Positions 43,271-52,772 are shown, numbered from the stretch's first letter. The stretch: 64,000 nucleotides of DNA from Rossellomorea aquimaris (GCF_020171925.1 NZ_JAIVAR010000011.1:1-64000), one strand, 5' to 3'. The notes: a model not told the origin generated them from the letters alone. Numbers and translations: made by a program.

Positions 43271-43311
43271 AAAAAGAACCTGTTTCCGATTGAATCGGTA
43301 ACAGGTTCTTC
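43271..43311 (-). terminator. terminator of rocG
   Basis: AAGAACCTGTT and AACAGGTTCTT outside, CCGAT and ATCGG inside; T-rich tail on the minus strand. Confidence 0.85.
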
Positions 43312-43323
43312 CTTTGCGATGGG

Positions 43324-44568
43324 TTATACCCAACCTCTGAATCTTGACGCCTCTGCCATTTTGCGTGCGCCGACCATATATGCGGCTAGGCGCATATTGA
43401 CACGGCGATTCTGGGATGTTTCGTATACATTGTTGAATGCATCGACTAGTTTAGCTTCAAGCTTCTCATTTACTTCTTCTTCAGACCAGTAGTACCCTTG
43501 ATTGTTCTGTACCCATTCGAAGTAGGATACCGTTACCCCTCCTGCACTTGCAAGTACATCGGGAACAAGGAGGATGCCTCTTTCTGACAGGATCCTCGTC
43601 GCTTCAAGGGTCGTCGGTCCGTTCGCAGCTTCTACCACAATGGATGCTTTGATGTCATGAACATTCTTTTCCGTGATTTGATTCGAAATCGCTGCCGGTA
43701 CCAGGATGTCACAGTCCAACTCCAACAGTTCTTTATTCGTGATCGTATTCTCAAATAAGGTCGTCACCGTTCCAAAGCTGTCGCGGCGGTCCAGCAGATA
43801 ATCAATGTCGAGCCCTTCAGGATCGTGCAGTGCACCGTGAGCATCGGAAATGGCAATCACTTTGGCACCGGCATCATGCATGAACTTTGCAAGGAAGCTC
43901 CCTGCATTCCCAAACCCCTGAATGACAACACGGGCACCTTTGATCTCGATGCCGCGTTTCTTGGCGGCTTGCTCGATGCAGATGGTCACTCCTTGAGCCG
44001 TAGCTTTCTCGCGTCCCTGGGAACCACCAAGTACGATCGGCTTTCCGGTGATGAACCCAGGTGAATCATTTTCACGAAGACGGCTGTATTCATCCATCAT
44101 CCAAGCCATGATCTGGGAATTCGTATAAACGTCAGGGGCAGGGATATCCTTTGTCGGACCCACAATCTGACTGATTGCACGAACATATCCCCTGCTCAGT
44201 TTCTCAAGCTCAGTGAACGACATCGTACGTGGGTCACAGACGATCCCGCCTTTCCCCCCGCCATATGGAAGGTCGACGATTCCGCATTTCAAACTCATCC
44301 ACATGGATAAGGCTTTTACTTCCTCTTCATCCACTTCAGGGTGAAAGCGGACGCCTCCCTTGGTCGGTCCGACGGCATCATTATGCTGGGCACGATAACC
44401 GGTGAATACCTTGATGCTGCCGTCATCCATACGTACAGGAATCCGGACAGTCAGCATACGGATCGGTTCTTTCAAGAGTTCATACATTTCCTCTGAGTAA
44501 CCTAATTTAGATAAAGCATCATTAATGACATGCTGTGTAGAAGTAAACAGATTAAGGTTTTCTCCCAT
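43324..44568 (-). CDS. rocG: NAD-specific glutamate dehydrogenase RocG
   Basis: 414 residues, matching catabolic RocG/GudB of Bacillus throughout: KEPIRMLTVRIPVRMDDGS, the substrate and active-site stretch LPYGGGKGGIVCDP, IVGPTKDIPAPDVYTN, and the NAD loop GFGNAGSFLA. It converts glutamate to 2-oxoglutarate and ammonia, the last step of arginine and ornithine use. The ATG aligns with family starts and has AGAGG upstream; a longer frame runs 81 bases further. It lies directly downstream of rocD, 194 bp away, possibly with its own promoter. Confidence 0.93.
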   Translation of the reverse strand: MGENLNLFTSTQHVINDALSKLGYSEEMYELLKEPIRMLTVRIPVRMDDGSIKVFTGYRAQHNDAVGPTKGGVRFHPEVDEEEVKALSMWMSLKCGIVDLPYGGGKGGIVCDPRTMSFTELEKLSRGYVRAISQIVGPTKDIPAPDVYTNSQIMAWMMDEYSRLRENDSPGFITGKPIVLGGSQGREKATAQGVTICIEQAAKKRGIEIKGARVVIQGFGNAGSFLAKFMHDAGAKVIAISDAHGALHDPEGLDIDYLLDRRDSFGTVTTLFENTITNKELLELDCDILVPAAISNQITEKNVHDIKASIVVEAANGPTTLEATRILSERGILLVPDVLASAGGVTVSYFEWVQNNQGYYWSEEEVNEKLEAKLVDAFNNVYETSQNRRVNMRLAAYMVGARKMAEASRFRGWV

Positions 44569-44761
44569 GTAAACATTCGCCTCTTTATTATGTGATCTAA
44601 AAACGTAGTTATTGTAACACAATACCTTGTACGAAACCATTGGCTTCATTAAAATAATTACATTCTTTCGTACGCACTTAATAGGGACACTAATGGTCTA
44701 TTCACCGTGCGTCAAAAACGTGAATGCCGCCATGCTTCCTACTTCCCCCCAGAGTGGGACA

Positions 44762-45958
44762 TCATTTGGAAAGGACTTTTTGAATACGTTCGATCGCCCA
44801 GTCCAGTTCGTCTTGAGAAATGACGAGAGGAGGCGCAAAACGGATGACGGTATCATGTGTTTCCTTACATAGCAGTCCTTCCTCTTTCAATTCTTCACAA
44901 TACTTACGTGCCGGTTCATGAAGCTCGACTCCGATGAACAACCCTCTTCCACGAACTTCCTTAATCATAGGATTGTCTATCTCACGGAGTTTACTCATAA
45001 AGTATTCTCCCAGTTCCAATGAACGGTCCGCTAGTTTCTCATCAAGAAGGACATCAAGGGAAGCGACCGATACCGCACACGCCATCGGATTCCCACCAAA
45101 TGTCGACCCGTGGGAGCCTGGATTGAACACGCCAAGCACTTCGTTGCTTGCCACAACACATGAGATCGGGAATACCCCTCCTCCAAGTGCTTTTCCTAGG
45201 ATGTACATATCTGGATCTACACCCTCCCACTCACAAGCAAACATCTTACCTGAGCGGGCAAGACCTGCCTGGATTTCATCAGCAATGAACAGTACGTTAT
45301 TCTCCTTACATAGATCGTACGCAGCTTTCAGGAAACCTGCTGGCGGAATGACGATTCCTGCTTCCCCCTGGATCGGCTCGATCAAGAATGCAGCTGTATT
45401 AGGTGTGATTGCTTCTTTTAGCGCATCCAAGTCACCATAGTTGATGAGATTGATGCCAGGTAGCATCGGACCGAATCCGCGCTTGTATTCCTCTTCCGAA
45501 GAAAGGGAAACGGCTGTCATCGTTCTTCCGTGGAAGTTCCCGTTACATGCGATGATTTCCGCTCTGTTTTCCTCCACGCCCTTCACATCATACGCCCACC
45601 TGCGTGCCGTTTTGATCGCTGTTTCAACCGCTTCGGCACCCGTATTCATCGGAAGCGCCATGTCTTTACCTGTTAGCTCGCAGATTTTTGCATACCATGG
45701 AGCAAGCTGATCGTTATGGAATGCACGTGAAGTCAATGTCACACGATCCGCCTGGTCTTTCAGCGCCTGTATGATCTTTGGATGACGGTGCCCCTGATTG
45801 ACCGCTGAATAGGCACTCAGCATATCCATATACTTATTACCTTCAGGGTCCTTTACCCATACACCCTCCGCTTCAGAGATGACGATTGGAAGTGGATGAT
45901 AGTTCTTCGCTCCATACTTTTCAGTTTGTTCGATAATGGAATGTGTACTCACTGTCAT
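44762..45958 (-). CDS. rocD: ornithine aminotransferase
   Basis: 398 residues of the class III PLP aminotransferases. [17 protein letters not shown], the [13 protein letters not shown] stretch, the Asp of [14 protein letters not shown] and the PLP Lys in [10 protein letters not shown] are present. It moves the delta-amino group of ornithine to 2-oxoglutarate, giving glutamate semialdehyde. GGGAGGAA precedes the ATG. It lies between rocG and the divergent rocR-like gene, so control by RocR is expected. Confidence 0.93.
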   Translation of the reverse strand: MTVSTHSIIEQTEKYGAKNYHPLPIVISEAEGVWVKDPEGNKYMDMLSAYSAVNQGHRHPKIIQALKDQADRVTLTSRAFHNDQLAPWYAKICELTGKDMALPMNTGAEAVETAIKTARRWAYDVKGVEENRAEIIACNGNFHGRTMTAVSLSSEEEYKRGFGPMLPGINLINYGDLDALKEAITPNTAAFLIEPIQGEAGIVIPPAGFLKAAYDLCKENNVLFIADEIQAGLARSGKMFACEWEGVDPDMYILGKALGGGVFPISCVVASNEVLGVFNPGSHGSTFGGNPMACAVSVASLDVLLDEKLADRSLELGEYFMSKLREIDNPMIKEVRGRGLFIGVELHEPARKYCEELKEEGLLCKETHDTVIRFAPPLVISQDELDWAIERIQKVLSK

Positions 45959-46017
45959 GTTAAAGTTCCTCCCTAACTAAAATTGCAGATACTTTTTCAA
46001 AAAAAGTTGCAGCTTAC

Positions 46018-46033
46018 GGAAATCCTCCTGCCA
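46018..46033 (-). promoter_or_regulatory. possible degenerate sigma-54 promoter of rocD
   Basis: TGGCAGGAGGATTTCC has the spacing of TGGCACG-N4-TTGCW but lacks the GC of the -12 element. It is 60-75 bp before the rocD ATG. Weak. Confidence 0.3.
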
Positions 46034-46105
46034 CTGCAACATCTCAATTGCTTAAAAGGATGGAGCCGTTGTATACAAATGCCCCTTCTTACCGGTAACA
46101 GGCAC

Positions 46106-46120
46106 GCAAAAAATATTTGC
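46106..46120. promoter_or_regulatory. possible RocR upstream site 1
   Basis: GCAAA-N5-TTTGC inverted repeat in the rocD-rocR gap, about 80 bp upstream of the candidate rocD promoter. Confidence 0.4.
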
Positions 46121-46147
46121 ATTTAGAAAACCCTTACACTTATAATA

Positions 46148-46166
46148 ATGCAAAAGATGATTGCAT
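46148..46166. promoter_or_regulatory. possible RocR upstream site 2
   Basis: ATGCAA-N7-TTGCAT perfect inverted repeat; its centre is 44 bp (about four helical turns) from that of site 1, fitting a pair of activator sites on one face of the DNA. Confidence 0.45.
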
Positions 46167-46301
46167 TTTTCAAGAGTTTTTTAAAAATTTTTTCATTAAG
46201 CGTTTACACCAAATAAAATTATATCAAGATAGCAATTCACGCCATTTATTAAGACTGATAGACTAGGGAATTGCACGTTCTATGATGAGGAGAGAGATTT
46301 C

Positions 46302-47693
46302 ATGCACGAATCCGAAAAACGTTTATATATGTATGAAAAAGTAGCTGAACATCTCGCATCAGGTGTTCACGTAATCGACTCGAGGGGCAGGACCATCATC
46401 TACAATCGCAAAATGCGTGAGATCGAGGGGATGGAAATTGAGGACGTCCTTGATAAGAACCTACTGGATGTATTCCAATTTCACTCAGAGGAAGAAAGCA
46501 CCCTTCTACAAGTCCTGAAGACGAAAGAACCGGCACTCAATGTCAAACAGACTTATTTCAATATAAACGGGTTCGAAATCACGACCATAAACGATACCTT
46601 TCCGGTCTTTCATGACGATGTTCTGATCGGGGCAATCGAAATTGCCAGGGACGTCACGATGCTTGAAAAGATGATGCGCGACAATCTGAACAAACGGACG
46701 AACAGCCTTTATACATTCGACAGTATCCTTGGAGAAGATGTCCGGCTATTGGAAGCGGTCGAAACAGGGAAGAGAGCCACAAGAATATCTTCCCCAGTGT
46801 TGATATGCGGTGAAGCAGGGACTGGAAAAGAGCTGTTCGCGCATAGTATCCACAATGGCAGCTCCCGCTCGGATCGCCCATTCATCGCCCAGAACTGCGC
46901 CTCATTACCCGAAGACATGCTGGAAAGCCTTCTTTTCGGAGTGAATGGCACAGAAGCCGGGATGGTTGATGCAGAGAATCACCAGACCCTCTTTCAGCAG
47001 GCACAGGGTGGGACATTACTGCTCGATGAGATCAACTCATTATCCCCTTCCCTTCAACAGAAGCTTGTAAACATCCTGCAGGGCGGGACAGAGCTTCCCT
47101 TTGATGTCCGGCTGATTGCAACGGTGAACGAAGACCCCATCGATGCAATCGCAGAAGGGCGTCTCCTGAAGGATTTATATTATCGTTTGAGCATTGTTTC
47201 CATCTTCATTCCATCGCTTCGTGACCGGAAACAAGATATGAATAACCTGATATGCTTCTTCATCAACCAATTCAACCACCACTTCGCCATGAACATCAAA
47301 GGGGTGACGGAAGAGGTTGCTACGATATTCAGGGAGTATGACTGGCCGGGGAATGTAAGGGAACTGGAGCATGTGATAGAAGGAGCATTCAACCTAGTCG
47401 GCTTAGAAGAGTGGATTGATTTCAATCACCTGCCGATTGGATTCAGGCAACGGCTGCAGCATGGAACTTCCAGCGGGGAAGTTCAGGAGGAAACCGAGTT
47501 CCTGTACCAAACGGGGAGCGACATCAAGCCACTGGAAATCTTTGTGGAAGAAGCAGAAACATATTATATTCAGAAAGCATTGAAGCATCATGAATACAAT
47601 ATTACCCAGACTGCAAAATCCCTTGGCATGAGTCGTCAAAATCTGCAGTACCGGATCAGAAAGTATGGAATCGAGCGTGGAACGGGATATTGA
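46302..47693 (+). CDS. rocR: RocR-like enhancer-binding regulator with altered AAA domain
   Basis: 463 residues: N-terminal PAS sensor (about 12-120), AAA+ domain (about 140-375) and a Fis-type helix-turn-helix (TQTAKSLGMSRQNLQYRIRKYG). RocR in B. subtilis senses ornithine and drives roc operons with sigma-54. Walker A (GEAGTGKE, 170-177) and Walker B (LLLDEI) are kept. The GAFTGA loop that touches sigma-54 is replaced by GTEAGM (216-221), and the stretch between LVNILQGG and FDVRLIATVNEDP is some nine residues shorter than usual. AGGAGAG precedes the ATG. Position next to rocD supports the name; the way it activates may differ. Confidence 0.85.
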   Translation: MHESEKRLYMYEKVAEHLASGVHVIDSRGRTIIYNRKMREIEGMEIEDVLDKNLLDVFQFHSEEESTLLQVLKTKEPALNVKQTYFNINGFEITTINDTFPVFHDDVLIGAIEIARDVTMLEKMMRDNLNKRTNSLYTFDSILGEDVRLLEAVETGKRATRISSPVLICGEAGTGKELFAHSIHNGSSRSDRPFIAQNCASLPEDMLESLLFGVNGTEAGMVDAENHQTLFQQAQGGTLLLDEINSLSPSLQQKLVNILQGGTELPFDVRLIATVNEDPIDAIAEGRLLKDLYYRLSIVSIFIPSLRDRKQDMNNLICFFINQFNHHFAMNIKGVTEEVATIFREYDWPGNVRELEHVIEGAFNLVGLEEWIDFNHLPIGFRQRLQHGTSSGEVQEETEFLYQTGSDIKPLEIFVEEAETYYIQKALKHHEYNITQTAKSLGMSRQNLQYRIRKYGIERGTGY

Positions 47694-47716
47694 GTGATAT
47701 TTGTTTGATGACGAAG

Positions 47717-47753
47717 AAAACGGCCATGCCCAGATTTGGGTGTGGCCGTTTTT
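47717..47753 (+). terminator. terminator of rocR
   Basis: AAAACGGCCA and TGGCCGTTTTT with an inner GCCCA/TGGGT pairing. Confidence 0.88.
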
Positions 47754-47778
47754 GTTTAGAGCGAAATTGAAATAAAGT

Positions 47779-47822
47779 ATGAACCAGGCCGCCCCGTAAT
47801 GGCCGGGTACAGCCTGGCTCTC
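47779..47822 (-). terminator. probable terminator of katA
   Basis: CCAGGC and GCCTGG enclose an inner GCCC/GGGT pairing; the T-tract on the minus strand is poor, so this is a weaker call. Confidence 0.5.
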
Positions 47823-47830
47823 TGATCATG

Positions 47831-49291
47831 TTATTTTACGTATTGCAAATAAGGAGTCAAATCCACCCCTACCCCTTCTGCGACCTTCTTACCAAGCTCC
47901 TCATCCGCACGGTAGAAATTACAGATCGCGCGTAGGGCAATCCGGTCGCTGACAGTGCTCAACTCCGCAGTTAAATTCTTGATCAGCTGTTCTTTCACTT
48001 CAGGCGAGTAGCTCCGATACACACTGCCTGCCTGACCGAAATCGTCCGTTTTTTCGATTTTTTGACGACCTCGTTCACCTTTCATCGGCTGGTTCACTTC
48101 CGTGTAACCTTCCACTTCCTTCGGTTCATCGCCGTAGCTGTTCGGTTCGTAGTTGATCGGGCTCGCTTGTTGTTTGATCGGCATCGCACCGTCTCTTTGA
48201 TTGTTATGGACGTCTGCAAACGGACAGTTGACCGGCAGCTGCTGATAGTTCGCCCCGATGCGGTAGCGCTGCGTATCGGAATAGGAGAACAGTCGTCCCT
48301 GCAACAACTTATCTTCTGACGGAAGCATGCCGTTCACCAATACACCTGGATTGAAGCCGATGGATTCCGTTTCTGCAAACACATTCTCAGGGTTTTTGTT
48401 CAAGACCATCGTGCCTACGAAATGAGATGCTATCTCGTCTTCCGGCCAGTCCTTTGTCGCATCCAGCGGATCGAAATCGAATGCGTCCATCTCCATGGGA
48501 TCCAATACTTGGACATGTAAATCCCACTCGGGGTAATTCCCTTTCTCAATCGCCTCGAATAGATCGCGGCTTGCGTGATTGAAGTCTTGCGCCTGTATTT
48601 CCGCAGCTTCCTCAGAGGAAAGATTGACGACACCCTGTTTTGATTTCCATTTCAATTTCACATAGACAGTGTTGCCTGCCTCATTCACCCATTTGAAGGA
48701 ATGGACACTGGAACCCCTCATCTGGCGGTAATTCGCAGGGATTCCTTCATCGGTGAAAAGATGGATGAGCATATTGGTGGACTCGGGTGTCAACGACATG
48801 AAATCCCAGTATCTCTCCCCGTCCTGGATATTCGTGCGTGGATCCGGCTTTAATGAATGGACCATATCAGGAAACTTCATGGCATCCCGGATAAAGAAGA
48901 CAGGCAGGTTATTCCCTACAAAGTCCCAATTTCCTTCTTCCGTATAAAACTTAACGGCAAACCCGCGTGGATCCCTCAACGTCTCAGGTGAATGCTGTCC
49001 ATGAATGACCGTAGAAAAACGGGCAAACACTGGTGTCTCAGTGCCTGGGTTTTGGAGGAATTTTGCTTTGGTGTATTTTTTCATGCTGTTTTTTGTGATG
49101 AATACTCCATGAGCCCCCGCTCCCCTCGCGTGAACAACCCGTTCTGGTACCCGCTCCCTGTCGAAATGTGCCAGCTTTTCAATCAGTTGATAATCCTCGA
49201 GCAGTGATGGACCCCTGCGGCCAGCCGTCATCGAATGTTGATTATCACCGATCGGCGCACCTTGATTTGTCGTTAATTTCTTTCTATCCAT
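47831..49291 (-). CDS. katA: vegetative catalase KatA
   Basis: 486 residues, small-subunit (clade 3) heme catalase. The distal His is in RVVHARGAGAHGVF, the NADPH/heme stretch FARFSTVIHGQHSPETLRDPRGFAVKFY is complete in the protein, and the heme-ligand Tyr is in RLFSYSDTQRYRIG. It breaks down hydrogen peroxide. The third in-frame Met is used as start because AAGGGGTG lies before it. PerR-box-like sequences upstream suggest peroxide control. Confidence 0.95.
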   Translation of the reverse strand: MDRKKLTTNQGAPIGDNQHSMTAGRRGPSLLEDYQLIEKLAHFDRERVPERVVHARGAGAHGVFITKNSMKKYTKAKFLQNPGTETPVFARFSTVIHGQHSPETLRDPRGFAVKFYTEEGNWDFVGNNLPVFFIRDAMKFPDMVHSLKPDPRTNIQDGERYWDFMSLTPESTNMLIHLFTDEGIPANYRQMRGSSVHSFKWVNEAGNTVYVKLKWKSKQGVVNLSSEEAAEIQAQDFNHASRDLFEAIEKGNYPEWDLHVQVLDPMEMDAFDFDPLDATKDWPEDEIASHFVGTMVLNKNPENVFAETESIGFNPGVLVNGMLPSEDKLLQGRLFSYSDTQRYRIGANYQQLPVNCPFADVHNNQRDGAMPIKQQASPINYEPNSYGDEPKEVEGYTEVNQPMKGERGRQKIEKTDDFGQAGSVYRSYSPEVKEQLIKNLTAELSTVSDRIALRAICNFYRADEELGKKVAEGVGVDLTPYLQYVK

Positions 49292-49309
49292 ATTGAACAC
49301 CCCTTCAGA

Positions 49310-49324
49310 TTAGAATTATTAAGT
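49310..49324. promoter_or_regulatory. possible PerR box 1 of katA
   Basis: TTAGAATTATTAAGT agrees with TTATAATNATTATAA at 11 of 15 positions, counting the free centre, close to the ribosome site. Confidence 0.35.
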
Positions 49325-49361
49325 AAGTATATTTTCATTCTGCTTAATTGAGAAAAAAAGA

Positions 49362-49376
49362 TTATAATCAATTAAA
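49362..49376. promoter_or_regulatory. possible PerR box 2 of katA
   Basis: TTATAATCAATTAAA agrees with the PerR consensus at 12 of 15 positions; the left half-site is perfect. About 70 bp before the katA start. Confidence 0.45.
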
Positions 49377-49389
49377 ATAAATAACCATT

Positions 49390-49424
49390 AAAAAAAGACA
49401 ACCTATACAAATAAGTTGTCTTTT
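49390..49424 (-). terminator. Rho-independent terminator
   Basis: AAAAGACAAC and GTTGTCTTTT pair; T-tract on the minus strand. Ends the aldehyde dehydrogenase-DUF779 operon. Confidence 0.82.
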
Positions 49425-49468
49425 CAACATTATTATTCTCTTTTTAAAAATAGAACCGCTCTTAAAAA

Positions 49469-49801
49469 CTAAGACCTCATCAATTCGGAGTCCGTGATGA
49501 ACCTCATTCCTTCAGTGGACTCCAATGAGAAGACGCCACCTCTTCCAGGTTTTACGTCCAATATGATCTTGAAATGCTTCCAATATTCATACTGCTGTGA
49601 ATTCATATAGAAAGGACAATCGGCTGCAGTACCCACTAACACGTCGCTATCACCTATGATCAAATCATCCTGGCTCAAACACATCGGGGAACTTCCATCA
49701 CAACATCCTCCTGATTGATGGAAAAGCAGAGGTCCATGTTTGCTCTTAAGCTTTTCAATCAATTGAAGGGCCTGTTCTGTCGCCTCCAGTCTGTTTTCCA
49801 T
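49469..49801 (-). CDS. DUF779 family protein
   Basis: 110 residues with a Cys-rich motif GGCCDGSSPMC (31-41) and a later DCPFYM; these Cys could bind metal. DUF779 proteins are often encoded right after acetaldehyde-type dehydrogenases, as here, where it starts one base after the dehydrogenase stop. A role in assembling or protecting the dehydrogenase is suggested only by context. The ribosome site is weak (AGGA), consistent with translational coupling. Confidence 0.85.
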   Translation of the reverse strand: MENRLEATEQALQLIEKLKSKHGPLLFHQSGGCCDGSSPMCLSQDDLIIGDSDVLVGTAADCPFYMNSQQYEYWKHFKIILDVKPGRGGVFSLESTEGMRFITDSELMRS

Positions 49802-49802
49802 T

Positions 49803-51323
49803 TTAGAAGAATCCTAACTTCTTAGGGCTGTAGCTTACAAGAAGGTTCTTCGTTTGCTGATAGTGAGACAGCATCATCTTGTGCGTTTCACGGCCGATAC
49901 CAGACATTTTGTATCCTCCGAATGCCGCATGTGCAGGATAGGCGTGGTAGCAGTTTGTCCACACGCGTCCAGCCTGGATTTCACGTCCGAAACGGTAAGC
50001 CGTGTTCATATCACGTGTCCATACACCCGCTCCTAGTCCATAAAGTGTATCATTGGCAATTTCAAGTGCTTCTTCCTTTGTTTTGAAGGTTGTAACGGAA
50101 ACAACCGGTCCAAAGATTTCTTCCTGGAAGATACGCATGGAATTGTCGCCTTTGAAGACAGTCGGTTTTACATAGTAACCGGATTCGTGGTCACCCTCCA
50201 GTTTATTCTGTTCACCACCGATCAGGCACTCTGCTCCTTCTTGTTTACCGATTTCGATATAAGAAAGAATCTTATCAAGCTGTTCTTCGGAAGCCTGAGC
50301 CCCAAGCATTGTGTCTGTATCCAACGGGTTGCCCTGCTTGATTTGTTTCACGCGCTCGATCGCTCTTTCCATGAACTTGTCATAGATGGATTCCTGGATC
50401 AACGCCCTTGAAGGACATGTACATACTTCTCCTTGATTAAGAGCGAACATGACGAAACCTTCCACCGCTTTATCAAGGAAATCATCATCTTCATTCATTA
50501 CATCTTCAAAGAAGATATTCGGTGACTTACCGCCAAGCTCAAGTGTCACCGGAATGATGTTCTGTGAAGCGTATTGCATGATCAAGCGACCAGTCGTCGT
50601 TTCACCAGTGAACGCAACCTTCCCTACACGCTTACTTTGGGCAAGCGGCTTCCCTGCTTCAACACCGAAACCTTGAACCACGTTCAATACACCCTTAGGA
50701 AGGAGGTCTTGAATCAGTTCGACAAGGACCATGATGGAAGCCGGGGTCTGCTCTGCAGGCTTCAATACGACACAGTTCCCTGCAGCGAGAGCCGGAGCGA
50801 TTTTCCAAACAGCCATCAAGATAGGGAAGTTCCAAGGGATGATCTGGGCGACAACCCCGATTGGCTCATGGAAATGATAAGAAACCGTATCATTGTCGAT
50901 CTCGCCTACCGTGCCTTCCTGGCCTCTGATGCAGCCTGCGAAATAACGGAAATGATCGATGGCAAGCGGCATGTCCGCCGCAAGCGTTTCACGTACCGGC
51001 TTACCATTATCCCATGTTTCTGCTACGGCAAGCATTTCCAGGTTTTCTTCCATACGGTCGGCAATCTTATTTAAAATAGAAGCTCTCTCTGCAACGGATG
51101 TTTTCCCCCATGCGTCCTTCGCTGCATGCGCAGCATCAAGTGCCTTTTCTACATCCGCTTCATTTGATCGGGCAATTTTCGTAAATATTTTCCCTGTCAC
51201 AGGCGACACATTCTCGAAGTACTCTCCGCTTGTTGGCGGAACGAATTCCCCACCGATGAAGTTATCATATTTCTCTTTGAATTGAACCAGTGAACCTTTT
51301 GTATTCGGATTATTATAAAGCAT
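49803..51323 (-). CDS. NAD-dependent aldehyde dehydrogenase (AcoD/ExaC type)
   Basis: 506 residues. [46 protein letters not shown] and the catalytic Cys in [13 protein letters not shown] are seen, as is the C-terminal [14 protein letters not shown]. It oxidises acetaldehyde or similar aldehydes to acids. It forms an operon with DUF779, the pairing typical of the ExaC/AcoD branch. GGGAGGGA precedes the ATG. A cre-like site about 40 bp upstream suggests carbon catabolite control. Confidence 0.9.
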   Translation of the reverse strand: MLYNNPNTKGSLVQFKEKYDNFIGGEFVPPTSGEYFENVSPVTGKIFTKIARSNEADVEKALDAAHAAKDAWGKTSVAERASILNKIADRMEENLEMLAVAETWDNGKPVRETLAADMPLAIDHFRYFAGCIRGQEGTVGEIDNDTVSYHFHEPIGVVAQIIPWNFPILMAVWKIAPALAAGNCVVLKPAEQTPASIMVLVELIQDLLPKGVLNVVQGFGVEAGKPLAQSKRVGKVAFTGETTTGRLIMQYASQNIIPVTLELGGKSPNIFFEDVMNEDDDFLDKAVEGFVMFALNQGEVCTCPSRALIQESIYDKFMERAIERVKQIKQGNPLDTDTMLGAQASEEQLDKILSYIEIGKQEGAECLIGGEQNKLEGDHESGYYVKPTVFKGDNSMRIFQEEIFGPVVSVTTFKTKEEALEIANDTLYGLGAGVWTRDMNTAYRFGREIQAGRVWTNCYHAYPAHAAFGGYKMSGIGRETHKMMLSHYQQTKNLLVSYSPKKLGFF

Positions 51324-51358
51324 TCCAGTCCCTCCCGATTGTTATGTATTTCTAACTA

Positions 51359-51372
51359 GTAAAGCGCTTTCA
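51359..51372 (-). promoter_or_regulatory. CcpA cre-like site
   Basis: TGAAAGCGCTTTAC on the minus strand agrees with the cre consensus TGWAANCGNTNWCA at 12 of 14 positions, just before the aldehyde dehydrogenase gene. Confidence 0.55.
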
Positions 51373-51516
51373 TTTTTCATTATATTCGATGAGAGTTGTA
51401 CGGACAAGTATATTTTTTAAAAATTCTTTATTTTCTATTTTTACGAGAGGCCGATTTTATAAAAAGATCTTTTCGTAAAGTCTGTTGTTTTTTCATGGCT
51501 CTGTTCATTACGGTCT
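51373..51516. other. AT-rich spacer, nothing recognised
   Basis: Upstream sequence of the aldehyde dehydrogenase operon; no hairpin or gene seen. Confidence 0.4.
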
Positions 51517-51590
51517 AGATTTCCGCACAAGATTTCGCTTTCCACGGGTAGTCCGTAAGCCACGCGAAAAGCAGTCACCTGGAGCGCAAA
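51517..51590. repeat. decayed fragment of the MITE-like element, copy 3
   Basis: GATTTCCG, TTCGCTTTCCACGGGTAG and CCGTAAGCC follow the order of the left part of copies 1 and 2 with many changes; the inverted ends are not kept. Confidence 0.45.
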
Positions 51591-51647
51591 TCTATACGAT
51601 TATCTTCTTTGAAAGCAACAATGTTTCCCAACGATAACATCTCTATA

Positions 51648-51687
51648 GAAAAAGCGATGAATCACATAGTCTTGGATTCATCGCCTT
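51648..51687 (-). terminator. Rho-independent terminator
   Basis: AAAGCGATGAATC and GATTCATCGC pair across an 11-nt loop; T-tract on the minus strand. Ends the MEDS-domain gene. Confidence 0.85.
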
Positions 51688-51692
51688 TATGT

Positions 51693-52256
51693 TTACGGTT
51701 TGATTTTCGCATAAAGCTTGGATTCAGTGAGATTCTCATCACTCATGATGTAGGGGTGGCTTCTCTCTAAGATCGACTGCATGTCTGCAGGCATTTTTTC
51801 TGATTCATATGCACATATAAGTTTAAGCCTTTGTTCGTTCACCATTTTATCCGTATCCTGTTCGAACCAATCTACGATGTGTGTAGGATCTTCCAGTCTT
51901 CCCCATTCTACGTTTGTCCAGGTTCGATATGGGGCACTGCCCTCGAAATAAGGTGTGTAGATTTTCATTAATTGTTCGTAGATCGCAGGAGGATGGTAGC
52001 TTCCGCTTGATAGGTAGAATTCGAAATTACTGATTGTATGGACTTGATTTAATTGCGATTCTGTCAGATTCTTTTTTAAACGATCGAGTATCATTTTCAG
52101 GTTTTTCTCACTTTCAATGAGTATGACGGTTTCACCTGACTGAATTCCATCGATAAGGTAAGCAATGACATTCTTCAAATACAGCTCTTTGTTTTGGTAA
52201 CAGTATAGGATGTGTGTGCATGGATTGGTCTTCAAAAGGCGATTCACTTCTTCCAT
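51693..52256 (-). CDS. MEDS-domain protein (DcmR-like sensory)
   Basis: 187 residues. THILYCYQNKELYLKNVIAY, IQSGETVILIES and APYRTWTNVEWGRL place it in the MEDS family, a RecA-like sensory domain found alone or with kinases and regulators. No DNA-binding or output domain is attached. The function in Bacillus is unknown. The ATG with GGAGGTG upstream is chosen; an in-frame start 27 bases earlier has no site. Confidence 0.8.
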   Translation of the reverse strand: MEEVNRLLKTNPCTHILYCYQNKELYLKNVIAYLIDGIQSGETVILIESEKNLKMILDRLKKNLTESQLNQVHTISNFEFYLSSGSYHPPAIYEQLMKIYTPYFEGSAPYRTWTNVEWGRLEDPTHIVDWFEQDTDKMVNEQRLKLICAYESEKMPADMQSILERSHPYIMSDENLTESKLYAKIKP

Positions 52257-52327
52257 AATGTTACACCTCCCTTTATTCCCCAATATAGTATGTATTCGTG
52301 AAAAGTCTTTGAAATCCTTTATCTACA

Positions 52328-52360
52328 TAAAAAGACCGCCCTCACAAATGGGGCGGTCTT
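52328..52360 (-). terminator. terminator of yugI
   Basis: AAGACCGCCC and GGGCGGTCTT around a 9-nt loop; T-tract on the minus strand. Confidence 0.88.
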
Positions 52361-52367
52361 AGGTTTA

Positions 52368-52772
52368 TTACTTCTTGATTAGATCTTCGCGTTCTGATTG
52401 CTCGATCCACTCTTCAAGCTTATCTTTAAGTGTGTTGAATCCTGCTGGAGTTGTTTCTTCAGCAGCAGGCTTCACACTGCCTTGACGGCGTGGTTTCTTT
52501 GCAGCTGGCTTTTCCTGTTGTGCAGGAGCTTCCTCAGTTGCACGGATTGAAAGGCTGATCTTACCAGCAGCTTCGTCCACTGATAATACTTTAACCTTTA
52601 CTTCATCTCCTACTGAAAGGTGCTCACTTACGTCTTTTACAAAGCCGTGTGTGATTTCAGAGATATGGACAAGTCCTTGAGTTTCTTCATCTAGTGCAAC
52701 AAATGCACCGTATGGTTGGATACCTGTAACTTTACCTGTTACGACAGATCCTGTTTCGAATTTTGTAGTCAT
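52368..52772 (-). CDS. yugI: S1 RNA-binding protein YugI (general stress protein 13)
   Basis: 134 residues. One S1 domain (about 5-75: GSVVTGKVTGIQPYGAFVAL, GLVHISEI, VGDEVKVKVLSVD) and a Lys/Ala/Glu-rich tail. In B. subtilis YugI is a general stress protein that binds ribosomes or RNA. The ATG follows AGGAGTG; an in-frame start 45 bases further up lacks a site. Its neighbours differ from B. subtilis, where it is next to yugJ. Confidence 0.9.
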   Translation of the reverse strand: MTTKFETGSVVTGKVTGIQPYGAFVALDEETQGLVHISEITHGFVKDVSEHLSVGDEVKVKVLSVDEAAGKISLSIRATEEAPAQQEKPAAKKPRRQGSVKPAAEETTPAGFNTLKDKLEEWIEQSEREDLIKK

